64,000 bases of DNA from Combretum micranthum (Eukaryota > Streptophyta > Magnoliopsida > Myrtales > Combretaceae). Both the position numbers and the translations under genes were made by a program. How positions within the stretch are numbered: position 1 is the stretch's first letter; the number at the start of each line of letters is the position of its first letter. Below are positions 53,111-64,000 of the stretch, piece by piece. The notes under the pieces were generated by a model. That model was given only the letters and a program-made list of their open reading frames with translations. It had not been told where the DNA came from and did no database searches. The DNA lies in contig JAMXBD010000694.1 of assembly GCA_024138025.1 (NCBI GenBank), positions 657,993 to 721,992 on the forward strand. The letters are read 5' to 3'.

Positions 53111-54600
53111 CATGCTTAAGATTTATAAATTTACCAAACATTTGAATTGAAATTTACAAGGGTTCATAGACTTGAAATTGGAAGAAAAGGAGTTCTAATT
53201 AAAATTTAACTAAGATTATGGTGAAATTTGGTTTGTTGAAAAAGATACTTAAAGTAATTAGACAAACTGATAGGAGTCGAATTCAAATTTGACGGTTAGC
53301 AAGAATTAAAAAATTTGATTCATGAAATGGACAACTGAAACAAATAGATAAATGAAAAGAAATATTTGAAATCTCGATTTCGATTAGATCTATTTATTAA
53401 TTTGATTATATAAATCAATCTAGTTAATTTTTAAATTACGTTTTAATCAAAGTTCAAAATTAATCACTCATTATACTAGTTAATCAAGTAATTTCTAACC
53501 TAGATAAACAAAAGCTTTGATCATCTGTTGGTAGCCAACATTCATATTAGCTTTAAACTTTATAATTCAAAAACTTTTGATCATTTTAAGATTTATCTTT
53601 CACTTATACTTTTGTTGTGCTGCTCCAATTATTTTATATTAATTTTTTGTATTATGTTTCACTTCTATTGAAACTTTGAATTATTTATCAATCTATTATT
53701 TATTGAGTTTATATATGGCATACATGTATTTGTTATCATGTTTGTTTGATGTTTCTCACTATTTTTCGTCATTGTAAAGTATATTGAGACTCGACATTAT
53801 TTTGCAATTGTTTCTATGTTCTAGGTTTGCTTATTGCATGTGTTATATGATTATATTGTTTTATTTTTTTATTGTATTGGTTTGGTTTTTCTTGTCATTT
53901 TTTATTTTTATGAAACATCTTGAGATTTGAGTTATTAGATTTAGCATCATCTCTTTATAATTATTTATTTACTCATTATTTATTTCTTTAATTATGAAGA
54001 ATGTTGTATTTTATAACTTTTTTATTATTACTATCATCTAACTAAAATCTCATTTTTGTTTATTTATGTATAAATGGATATCGAATTTTACCCTTTTTAT
54101 ATTTATGGGGTATTATCAAGATATTATGGAAAAGTTGTATCTTAAAATTTTGTTTATAACAATTCAAAATTTTAAACAATAACGAAATTGTTCATATTTT
54201 AATATTCTTAGATCGCGAAAAAAATCAATCGTGATTCTTGTGGCTTTTCTTAAAACTTTTTAAAATTTTTACATTATTTACATGGTGATCATCATATTTA
54301 AGTTGTATAAATTTGAGTGATTATAGGAATGAGAACTAAGTCATCTTGAGGAAGACGGCCTATCCTCTAGGGTCACATCGGTGTCATTGTTTTGAAGGAT
54401 CTTGCTTCAAGAATAAAGATAAATGTATAAACATTATTATTTTTTATATATGAAAGAATTGTGTTTTGACAAATATTGTTTTAAATCATGAAGTAGTAGA
54501 GTTTTTTGGTGTTGGTGTTAGTGGATGTTCTCTAACCCTTGATTTAGAGGGTGAAAATCCGATCTATATATAGCTACCAGTTAGCTATATATATATATAT
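53111..54600. other. Unassigned AT-rich sequence
   Basis: No gene or RNA recognised. Sequence around 54330-54450 (TTGAGGAAGACGG) may belong to the gypsy-type LTR relic that follows, but the evidence is weak. Confidence 0.35.
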
Positions 54601-54659
54601 AATATTCACTTACTTGATTGTATTACATATGCTTGTTTAATATAACTTACTTTATACTT

Positions 54660-54760
54660 GCTTGATTAGTATAGAGGGAGGAGTATATCTTACTAAGCAT
54701 GTGGTTGCTTATCCCATTATAGTTTGCTGTTATAGGATTATCTATGGTATCAACCTGGAC
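54660..54760 (+). mobile_element. Gypsy-type LTR relic (conserved block only)
   Basis: TCTTACTAAGCATGTGG to CCCATTATAG (54688-54722) matches the block found at 63869, 46833 and 28790. The surrounding sequence is too diverged to place LTR edges. Confidence 0.4.
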
Positions 54761-54849
54761 GAGGCTACCCACATGTTAGCTTTCTTTTTGGAGATGAGAT
54801 GCTATGGGAATGAATCAAGGGTTAGAGAGTTTTTTATTCTCTGGTGAAT

Positions 54850-56751
54850 CTCTTAGGATTATTTTGATAAAAATTGAATATAATATTTTCTTGGTCTAGG
54901 AAGAATATGTCCCTCATTACTTTTAGTTATCGTAGCTTTATCTGTTCATTACTTTTGTTTGTTGTTACTTTATAGAATTATCATTTAAATATTATTGGGC
55001 CTCATCGATTACCTAGTACGGTACACTTTTGCATGATATTCAAAGGTTTTGAGAGACTTAGGAGTTGATTTTACGTTTTGGTGTTGTGTATGGAGGAATT
55101 GTCTCATCTAGGTTACTGTCGGAGCATGATAGTCTCTTTCACTTGATTTAATCTTTATAAGATTAAATATGTCTTTTGACATTCTCTCTCTCTCTCTCTC
55201 TAATTAGTGGCAGTATCAATAGGATATTTCTTATACATCTATAAACAAACAAACACTATTAGATGATATAAATAGAGAGAGCTAGTTAGCATCATGTTTG
55301 CTACGTGGTACTAACTTTTTTTTTTTTTTTAAACTAGAAAATCAATACTCAAGGATTTATTTTGTTAATCTCTTAGAATCATTTTAAATTATTCACTTCC
55401 TTAGAATTTGATTAGTTATCATTTATTTAGTAACTTATAAAGAATGTACTTGAAATTTATTATTTTGCTTAATATATTTAAAGTGATTGATAGTAGAACT
55501 ATAAATGTAAGAATATACATATCAGAGAAAGAAGGGTGAGTGGTATTTGATTAAAAGAGTTAAATATGTTTTAAAAAATTGAAGTTCCAATAATATAGTA
55601 AGAAAAAGGATAGGAATTATGAAATTTAAAATTAACACATTGGATTATGTATAAAATGGGATTTCTAGTTTATTTTTGTTAGTCAATGATGGAATGAAAT
55701 TTTTAAGGATTCAAATTGTAATCAAATATTTAATAGGTTTGTTGATGATATTAGATCCCTTAAAAACCATTTCATTTTATATTTTCGACTTGATTTCTCA
55801 AAAAGCTAATTTATGTGCCAATTGAATGGCTTTTGAACATTGAGTTAGGATGAGTTGCAGTTGTTTAGCCACGCAAACTAAGTGCCTATAATTGGCAATT
55901 TGGTGCGAATCTTTAGACTTTTCCAATTAATGCTTATGCATTTAATGTAGTTTAATTCAATGTCTCCTTGATTAATTTTTTGACTTATATTTATTTTTAT
56001 GGCGGGATAATAATAGGTCAAGTACTTGTACTTACACCTTTTTTGATGTAATTAACTTAAATCTAAAAACAAGATACTAAATTACTCAAAAATTGATAAA
56101 TCAAGCACTTGGTCTACCTTTACATCATGATCAAAATAAGCATTCACAAATTATCACTTAACACAAGTACTAAATTGCACATATTTTAAAAATATAAGTA
56201 TTAAATTGTCAAAATTTAAAGATGTGATACTAAATTGATGATAATGATGATGATGATATAATAATATTTATAGAGGGACTTATCTTGTTATTATTCCTTT
56301 CTATAGCTAATGAACCCATCCGTTTAAGTTTTTGTTATACACTGATGCTCCCATCTATCTGATGGGGTTTAATAAAATAAATTTTTTTTATTGACAGAAA
56401 AAAAAAAAGCAAAAATTAATCCAAATCAACTAACAAAACATTGACGTGGGACAATATGGCATGGACTATAAAGTATCATTAGATTGCAGTGGCTAATGGA
56501 GGGGTGGCTCAAATGTATAAAAATTCAATACCTCAATTGTGCATAAATAAATCCGACACCAACAACATTAAACTATGTGATTTCGTGGCTGATATTTTCA
56601 ACAGGATAAGATATAAAACTTACTGATGTTGTTGGCCTAATAATATAGTTATAAAGGGGGAAAAAGATATAATTCGTTTACTTATATACTTGTTATACCA
56701 ATTGTATCATCTTGCCTATCACTATAAAGGGAAGACTGAAGGTTTCCATAG

Positions 56752-56784
<33 letters not shown>

Positions 56785-57628
56785 GTACATCACATCAAAA
56801 AGTATAAATATTTAAAATAAATTCATTTAAATATAATGTTTTGAACATAGAAAAAGAGATAAACTTTGACAAAGTATATCAAATAAGATATTAACTTTTT
56901 ATAAAATTTATTTGAGTTATGGATGTTTGGATTGGCTTTTTAATTAAATCTCTTTAATTTTTTAGCAATGGTCAATTATTGATATTTTATTTAGCTCAGT
57001 CTGACAAACATTGATATTTTTTTTAACTATTCAAAATATTAATACCTTAAATAAACTTACTCTTCAACTACTTTTTATGTAATTTACCCTATATTTTAAT
57101 ACCAAAAAGTTTGATGTCTGAATAGTCGCAGCCTACCAATCTCGAAGATAAAAATGTTTTGTATAATAAGATGATGTTGCATTAATTTTAATTTACAAGT
57201 CATACTTAAAAAATTGTTTGATAAGATTAGGTAGGATACCTTTAACTTTTACTTTGAAATTCAATGCAATTTTTTCGTCGTTCCTTTTTTCTTTTTCTAA
57301 TATGAACTTAATTTGTATCTGCTTCGCAATTACAGTCATATCAAACATGTTAACTCCCCAATAAATTAAAGCCTGAGCATTGCATAGATTTATTTTAATT
57401 TAAAATACATATTTGTGAAAATAACAAATTAACTTAAAAGATAATTAGACTTAACATATTTTCTAATAGAAAATATATCTGTAATACGTGCTTTAAAATA
57501 AAAAAATAAATTTAATGATTTTTTATAATATATTTATTGGAGAATTGTTAATAGATTCCTATTTCCATAGATAGTGCTATATGTATGGAAGAATACTACA
57601 ACAATTATTGATATTCTCACCCATGAAC
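54850..57628. other. Unassigned AT-rich sequence with microsatellites
   Basis: No coding motif. Simple repeats: (TC)n at 55183-55201, T-run at 55317-55330, GATGAT repeats at 56236-56258, and (TA)n at 56753-56779. Confidence 0.45.
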
Positions 57629-57892
57629 TACTAAACTTATATTATTTTATATATATTATTAAATAGATATAAAACATTAAAAACCTTTTTGGCTTTAGAA
57701 AAATTCTATGATCCTATCGCATTTTATCCTGTTTAGTGGTACTGAAAAGGGGTTATATACTAAACTTATATTATTATTATATATTATTAAATAGATATAA
57801 AACATTAAACGCCTTTTTAGTTTTAGAAAAATCCTATAGTCCTATTGTGTATTATCTTGTATAGTGGTACAGTAAAGGGGTTAAATTACATG
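57629..57892. repeat. 129-bp tandem duplication
   Basis: Two units (57629-57757 and 57758-57892) both begin TACTAAACTTATATTATT and contain AATAGATATAAAACATTAAA and TAGTGGTAC then GGGGTTA. The second unit is diverged at several positions and has small indels. Confidence 0.85.
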
Positions 57893-58021
57893 GTATTCTT
57901 GATTAAAAATGCTAATGATCAAGTGTAGTACCTAAAATTGAGTACATATAAGTTTGGAGATAAATTAAATAAGATAAACTTAAGAAAATTAAAAATTAGA
58001 AAAAATCTTAAGGTTAAATTA

Positions 58022-58391
58022 GGATAATGTCAAAAATGATACCTGAATTTTCGCAAAAAGTTCAATTGAGTACCTAAAGTTTGGTTTTAACAATTTGTAC
58101 CTATAGTAGTTTTTTTGCAGACATTTTTCCCATCTAAAGTTTGGTTTTAATAATTTTAGGATCTAAACAAAATTTTTACAGACTTTTTTCATACCTGATT
58201 GAACTTGCCTCAAGTATGAAAAAAGTTAATGAAAACTTTTTTCATGTACCAAAATTTTCAAACCCAAATTTAGATATAAAAAAAAAAAATCCATAAAATC
58301 TTTGTTTATGTACAAAATTATTTAAAATAAAACTTCAGATACCTGATTATATATTTTACGGAAGTTTGGATACTATTTTTGCAATTAAACC
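58022..58391. mobile_element. Fold-back element, copy 2
   Basis: Same organisation as 41557-41918: the left arm AATGTCAAAAATGATACC and GTACCTAAAGTTTGGTTTT, a central GATTGAACTTGCCTCA, and right arm sequences AAACTTCAGATACCTG and TACTATTTTTGCAATTA that are inverted copies of the left arm. Confidence 0.62.
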
Positions 58392-59761
58392 TTTTAAATC
58401 TAACCACTCTATTTGCCACCTCACCAACTTCTTTGGATAAAAATACTCACCCATAAAGTACATTCAAAACCATATTAAATATATATTCATCATATGTCAA
58501 AAATGGAGTTAAATGAACTTAGATATTGCAAATATAAGAAATTTGTATAACTAAGGGAATTATAAGAAGCAAGGGTAGTATATAGGCTACATTATATTTT
58601 TCTCAGCAAAACTATTCCTTTTGTTATTATTCCTCCTTTTAGAAGATTTCGAGTTATAATATCTACAAGATTATTTTAACTCATGATACAATATAGTAAA
58701 GTGAGTTGCTTATGATTGTTACATTGCTTGTACCTATTGTGTATTGCTAATCATATATAATGAAATTAATATTCTTTAGTAGGTAGTAGCATAATGCTTG
58801 AGATCAACCTTTGGTTGACGTGTGTAGAGACTTATGATTGAAACTAATGACTAAACTCATTGAGCATATTAGACTATAATGAAACGATTGTCCATGCAAT
58901 TAATTGATTGCTTGAAAATGAATTAATAATTATTTAACCTCAAACCAATAAATGGATCATGCATATTGCACTTTAGAGAACAATCAATATCACCCCAGGC
59001 GAACCTGTCAACACTATGTAGTTTGTGTGTCAGTCTATACTAATAAGGAACCAAGTCATTTAAGGAAATGACCATGTGAGTAGAGTTATATTGAGGGCCT
59101 AACTTGGTCATTTTTATAGCATCTCATACATTTATTAAATTATTTTCGATATTACGGAAAAACCTTCTTGAGAAATGATTTAAAAGAGCCTAAAAGTGCA
59201 AGATACCAACTTTTAGGCCTTATCTACTTGGAAACATTTTCTTCGTCAAATGTATTTATGCTAAGTCTCCTAATTGAAATATCAACTACTTCCTTCCTCT
59301 TTATGCTTGTTAATATGCACAGTGAAATGCTTATGAGCTTGTTGATGAGAATTCTAACACTAAACCCTACCTTAAACTAATCTCCTTTGAAGAAGGATAT
59401 GGTAATATATCCAAGAGAGTGATAAGATTGAAGCTATACAAAAATTTTAAAGGAGGATTTTTATTGTCCTATGGATGAACTAATTATAGATGAGCTTAAT
59501 GAGAGGTATGCACAAGTCTTAACCCTTCGTATTCTTTGCCATGGTAACAATAAGTAATATTAAGATCCCTTTAGCAACTTTAATTTGGTTGCCTATCTAA
59601 GGCTAGCATGTTTGCTAAATGATAAGGAAGGAAAATCAATTAAGAATATTTATTCAAAGGAAAATATATTTGCAATAAATATGGAGAACAATATGGAAGA
59701 TTATGAAAATTCAAACACTCCATCAATCCATGCCTAAAATTAAAGCTATAGGTTACCGTTA
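58392..59761. other. Unassigned spacer left of element D
   Basis: No supported gene. The open frame at 59168-59380 has no recognised motif. Confidence 0.4.
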
Positions 59762-59909
59762 TGTTAATAGTGTCTTTCCTTTTATAATAACACCATATCT
59801 TTCCTATCCTATAATTTTCCTTTCTTCTTGTATTCATTTTGTATAAATAAAAACCCTGTACATGTTTTAAACATGAAACAATATTATGATAAAATTACAA
59901 AGTTCTTCA

Positions 59910-59922
59910 TGGTATCAGAGCC
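59910..59922 (+). promoter_or_regulatory. Primer-binding site, element D
   Basis: TGGTATCAGAGCC directly follows the LTR end. It is a perfect initiator-Met tRNA PBS. Confidence 0.9.
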
Positions 59923-59963
59923 ATGAAAAACTTGTGTCTAGCATATGTCAAATAAGATTAAAC

Positions 59964-60788
59964 ATGGAAGAACCTAAGCTTACACTACAATCATTCCACC
60001 AATGTGCCAGTTTGATATCTATCAAATTAGACACCGAAAACTATCTAATTTGGCGATCACAAATTTTTATCTCTCTCAGCGTCTTGGTGTGCTTCATCAT
60101 TTGGAAAAGAATGGTGACAAACCTAAAGCCAATTGAGAAGATGGAAAAGTAAATCTAGATTATAACTTGTGGCTAACAAATGATGGTCTTCTCATCTCAT
60201 CGTTGCTTAGAACAATAAAAGAAGAAGTTTAACCATCTGTTATAGAAGATGCCACGACCTATGATGTATGGAATTCCTTAGAGGAACAATTGCTGCCTAC
60301 AACCGTAAAAAAAGAAGGTCTTTCAAAAAAAATGTTGATGATCATCAAGAAAGGATCAAAATTCTTAGATAAACTTTTTAAAAGAATTCAAATCAATTTG
60401 TGACATTACCGCCATCAAGAAACCAATTGATGATCTTGATAAAGTTTTTCAATTTGTTGTGGTCTAGGACAAAAATATGAGAGTTTTTGTCTAGGCATGG
60501 GAACTAAGCCTCCTTATCCTACATTTAATTAGTTTGTGCTTGCTCTATAGTGATATGAACAAAGCCTTATCACTCAAAAGGAAGCAAAAAAAGGTTATAT
60601 TGAATACAACTAAGCACTTGTTAGCAAACATAGATAAAGGAGTATAAAGGAAATCGAGGAGGCTTTAGTTCAAGAGGTAGAGGTTTCATTCTAGCTGGTT
60701 GCTATAATACAAGCTCAAATATTAACAACTTCATGAAAGAGAGGTAAAAAAATGACAAACAACATCAACTAGAAGGCAATAAACTTAT
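59964..60788 (+). pseudogene. Copia gag (element D), interrupted
   Basis: From the ATG at 59964 the translation gives LISIKLDTENYLIWRSQI, then after a frameshift DYNLWLTNDGLLISSLLRTI, a TAA at 60230-60232 where Gln fits (EEV-x-PSVIED), TTYDVWNSLEEQLLP, and a Gly/Arg/Ser-rich tail (RGGF, SRGRGF) ending NDKQHQLEGN. The zinc knuckle expected next is missing because the gypsy-type LTR starts there. Confidence 0.8.
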
Positions 60789-63700
60789 GTAAACCTCCAA
60801 AGTTTTGTAATCGGTTTAGCTTAAACCCTAATCGAAGGTCAACCGGAAACTCTAAAGTCAACAAAACTCTAGTTAAACGTAATAGTTTAAATCCGGTAAT
60901 CTGTGTTCACAACCCTAAGAAAGTAAGTAAGAGATTAGTATATAGAATAGCTCATAATAACATAAGAAAGCTTAAAAAGATCATATTAGTAAAACTGCGA
61001 ATCGTTTTGAACCCGAACGATAGAGTTATTGAAAAAATGTGTCATGGGTTTGGAATAGTAAAAATATTTCGGATATACTATTAGACTCGTAAAATAATAA
61101 AGTTTTCAAAAATATCACTTTTACAATTTTTCGGTAAGTAAAAATAACAGATATCGCAATATACACATATTTTCTTATTACCGATACTTTATTAGTCATA
61201 TCTACTTTACATTATACTATTCATTACTATTCTACACTATTCATTTATCTCTACTTTTTTTAACACCTATTCTTACACTCTATATACCTATTATCTTTAC
61301 TTTTTATCTTTCCCATAACTTTATTTCACATCTACTTTTCTTATTATTACATTTAATCAACAAAAATACAAAAATTATCCTCTCTCTCCCCCTTCCCTTA
61401 AGTGGCCGGTGCCCCTCCCCCATTCTCTCTCTCAAATTTCTTTTAATTTTTCTTTATTTAAAACACACAAAATTCACTCCTTATTTTCCTATAAATACCT
61501 CCCTACTCTTTCACTTCTTTCACACAATTACTACCCACAAATTCACTACCAAATCTCTCTAAATTTCTCTCTCAACACTCTCTCCACATACACTCTCGAA
61601 ACTCTCTCAAACCCCCTTCTACATACACAAAACTCATTCACACATAATATCCAAACTCTTTAGGTAAAAATTTTCTTTACAAATTTCTTTACACCATGTC
61701 ATGTAACTTACATGACCATGGTGTGAGTTTCCAAAAACTAAATGTAATGGAAGCTACACTATGTTCATGTATTATTCTTATTCATGAATATCTATTTATA
61801 TATTTATGTTGTTACTTTACCTTATTATTATTATTATATCTAGCAAGTATAATTATGTATCTACACACATATATATATATATATATTCTTTAGAGCATAT
61901 AAGCTCACTTGCAATTTATTTACTTTCATGCAAAGTAATTTATTTATTTATTTCTTCGTAATTTAGTTATTTCATATTGTTTTAAGACTAATCTCTAGTC
62001 TTAGACTTGTCCTCAAGTCAAAACAATTTTCTCTTTTTTATTTTGTTTCTTTCTTTTTGGGACTAGTATACTTCTTAGTCCCAGGAGTCTTGAAGAAGCT
62101 ACGATTCCTAATACTTGATTTTATTTATTATTTATGTTATTTTTGCTTGTTATTATTTCTCATAATCATGCCCATAAAGATTGTTGTCCGAACCTTTAAA
62201 CTTCAATTATACTTTTAGAAATAGGAGATTTTATCACCTAAGAATGGTTTCATATGAAATTTAGAATCTATGGTTTAACAAATGTAAATTTATTCTTTTC
62301 AAAACTTAGGAAGAACTCACTATAATTTTAAAAGCTATTCTTGTTTTGAAAAGCTTTTTAATCATTTCTATATTACCTTGTTTTCCAAAGAAGATGACTT
62401 TTGATACTAAAATGTTTTCCATAAAAACATAATATAAGGAAATCCCAAAAAAAAAAAAAAAAAAAAAGAAAGAGAATGAGAGTTTTCAAACCAAAATTTT
62501 TTTTTCTAATAAATGGTCAAAGAAAACAAATAAGAAAAGTGACATTAATATTGAAAATTTTGAAAAGAAGAAATTTATTCTTATCAAAAAGTCATTTAGG
62601 AAAAATAGTAAGATAAACATGAAATAATTCTTTGAATACAAAAGAATCAAAATATTCATTTTAAAGGATTTACAAAACGAATTTCTTATAAACTATGGTT
62701 TTCTAAACTTTTAATTAACATTGTTTTACTCAAGAAATTTAGTTGGACAACAAACACTTAGCATGGATGAAATATGAGCTATATATCTATGTAAAAAGAA
62801 TTTCTCAACTATATAGATAACTAAGTATTATCAAAACAATTTTTGGATGGTTTAATGCTTGAAACAAAATGCTTTTGGGATGGGAAAATTCGTGGTGAAT
62901 CTGATCACCACTGTTTCGGAGCCTAAATGATTTAGTTTGATGAAATAGTTTTAGAAATGGATATTTTTTTTAATAGATAGAAATCAGTATATTATATGCA
63001 CAATTCCGAGTTAAAATGACCAAGTTATGGCCATTTTAAATTGGAATCATCTTTTATGCGAACTTTGACGTTTTTATGGCATAGTTTAGACAAGTTTCAA
63101 GAAAGTTATCAAGAAATACTCATTTTGGGTATTTTCCTTGACTAGGATTCCGAGGAAGAATACCCGTATCCCGAGGATTATTTCGACTAAGTGGATTATT
63201 TGACCGACTCACCTATTTAGAAGAAGTTTCGACATGGCAACGTAAGTTTATTTCCTTAAAAAGCTTTACTTGATTGTGCTTGTAGTTTAGTCACACAAAG
63301 TAAGAAAAGACAAATTGATATGTACTTGAAAATTGTTGAAAGGATTCTAATAATATCGAGGCCTGAATTGATTGTAAGTAATTGTTTGTTGTAGTATAGC
63401 ATTTGATATGTATGACATTCTATGATCACTTAAATTTAATAATAATAATGCTATGATATCTTAAATAAATTGGTTCATACATACCACAAAGTGAGTCACA
63501 TTGCATGGGATTATTATCCTTGGGTGAAAAGGATAGTAGCATGATGAAAGTAATACTTGGTGGTTATAATCGAAAGCGATTGCTTGGCGATATGGAATCA
63601 AACCAATGCTGTGGAAATCCGGAAGCATGGCTCAACCTGAGTAGACTTTATATGCTTGGTAGTAATGATCGAAAGCATAACTTAGCTAAAACTACTTGTT

Positions 63701-64000
63701 TTGAGATTATACATCACCAAACCCCAAATGAAGGGCGTAAATCCATTCAACATATAGTTTTGGAAAACTATATGCCTTGTTTGCTCAAGTGTATGTTGCA
63801 TTTCACTTGATTGCTTAAATAACTTGTTTGAAATTTCTACTACACAAGACTTTACTTATGGAAATAATTCTCACTAAGCCTATTAGCTTATACCCCTATA
63901 GATATCTTTACAGTTTAACTATTTGTGGTTAAGGCCACGTCGACCCTGCAGCCATGTATTATCCATTTTGGTTAAGGAATGTTTAGATGAAGTTTAGTGT
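60789..64000 (+). mobile_element. Long gypsy (Del/Tekay-like) LTR, runs off the right edge
   Basis: It starts TGTAAACCTCC inside element D's gag. Along it: a promoter-like TATAAATA (61490-61497) within a CT-rich stretch (61380-61640), a GAAGAAGCTACG block (62093), GATTCCGAGGAAGAATACCCG-like sequence (63148 onward), CATTGCATGGG and ATTATTATCC (63500), and TCTCACTAAGCC to CCCCTATAG (63869-63901). At least 3.2 kb long, consistent with Del/Tekay LTRs. No PBS is reached before the edge. Confidence 0.6.
61490..61497 (+). promoter_or_regulatory. TATA box of the gypsy-type LTR
   Basis: TATAAATA followed by a long CT-rich, ATG-free leader-like sequence (to about 61650) is the usual layout of a plant LTR promoter and transcript start. 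Confidence 0.5.

Larger units (their letters stand above)
59762..60788 (+). mobile_element. Ty1/copia element D (short-LTR type), 5' part
   Basis: A 148-bp LTR (59762-59909, TGTTAATAG to TTCTTCA) is followed at once by a PBS and gag. The LTR contains TATAAATA (59841-59848), a likely promoter TATA box. Very short LTRs and this gag type fit the Ale/Retrofit lineage (inference). The element stops at 60788, where a gypsy-type LTR begins. Confidence 0.78.

Noticed and set aside
61409..61663. 84-residue Ser/Leu/Thr-rich frame
   Set aside because: It lies in the CT-rich leader of the gypsy-type LTR; composition explains it and there is no motif.
63505..63810. 101-residue plus-strand frame
   Set aside because: Lies in the conserved non-coding part of the gypsy-type LTR; no domain recognised and relatives at 46.3 and 48.9 kb do not keep the frame.

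Overview
The window looks like repeat-rich nuclear DNA of a flowering plant, probably a eudicot. It is AT-rich. Most recognisable coding sequence is decayed Ty1/copia and Ty3/gypsy LTR retrotransposon. Its one convincing cellular gene is a DUF1635-type plant gene. Primer-binding sites of the plant initiator-Met tRNA type (TGGTATCAGAGC and close variants) recur. There is no bacterial-style gene organisation and no CRISPR array. The species cannot be named from this sequence.

Layout. 1-13257: nested copia elements on the minus strand. Element A (reverse transcriptase, integrase, protease, gag, PBS and 5' LTR) is inserted into the 3' LTR of element B. B carries gag but no pol and is itself split by a chimeric insert (8457-10842) holding a plus-strand RT/RNase H remnant, a complete LTR with a PBS behind it, and pieces of a small LTR element. 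13258-23818: LTR relics, a LINE fragment with an internal inversion, a probable non-autonomous hAT element with a near-perfect 8-bp target duplication, and a fold-back element. 23819-24950: the DUF1635 gene, minus strand, two coding exons, 288 residues. 25-29.5 kb: mostly unassignable sequence, then a gypsy LTR relic. 29.8-34.9 kb: copia element C, plus strand, truncated after integrase. About 35.4 kb: a tRNA-derived SINE-like sequence. 35508-41144: a chromodomain-type gypsy element, minus strand, with two LTRs. 41.5 and 58.0 kb: two copies of one fold-back family. 43971-45163: an intact 1.2-kb TRIM-like element with LTRs, PBS, PPT and a 5-bp duplication (CTATG). 46.7-51.6 kb: a long gypsy-type LTR region on the minus strand, interrupted by a solo LTR of element A's family (duplication CAATG), with an array of imperfect palindromes. 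52-58 kb: LTR relics and tandem repeats. 59762-64000: a short-LTR copia element D, broken in its gag by a long Del/Tekay-like gypsy LTR that runs off the right edge.

The most interesting signals are structural. A hairpin in the LTRs of the A and B families changes arm sequence between families but keeps its pairing and loop. An inverted repeat encloses B's polypurine tract and LTR junction. One insert has mixed parentage. Premature stops in several elements are strongly skewed to CAG-to-TAG, as expected from deamination of CHG-methylated cytosine. A short block is conserved in four divergent gypsy-type LTRs on both strands.

Coordinates of decayed elements are approximate unless a terminal motif or duplication is given. 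Family names come from recognised motifs, not from database searches.
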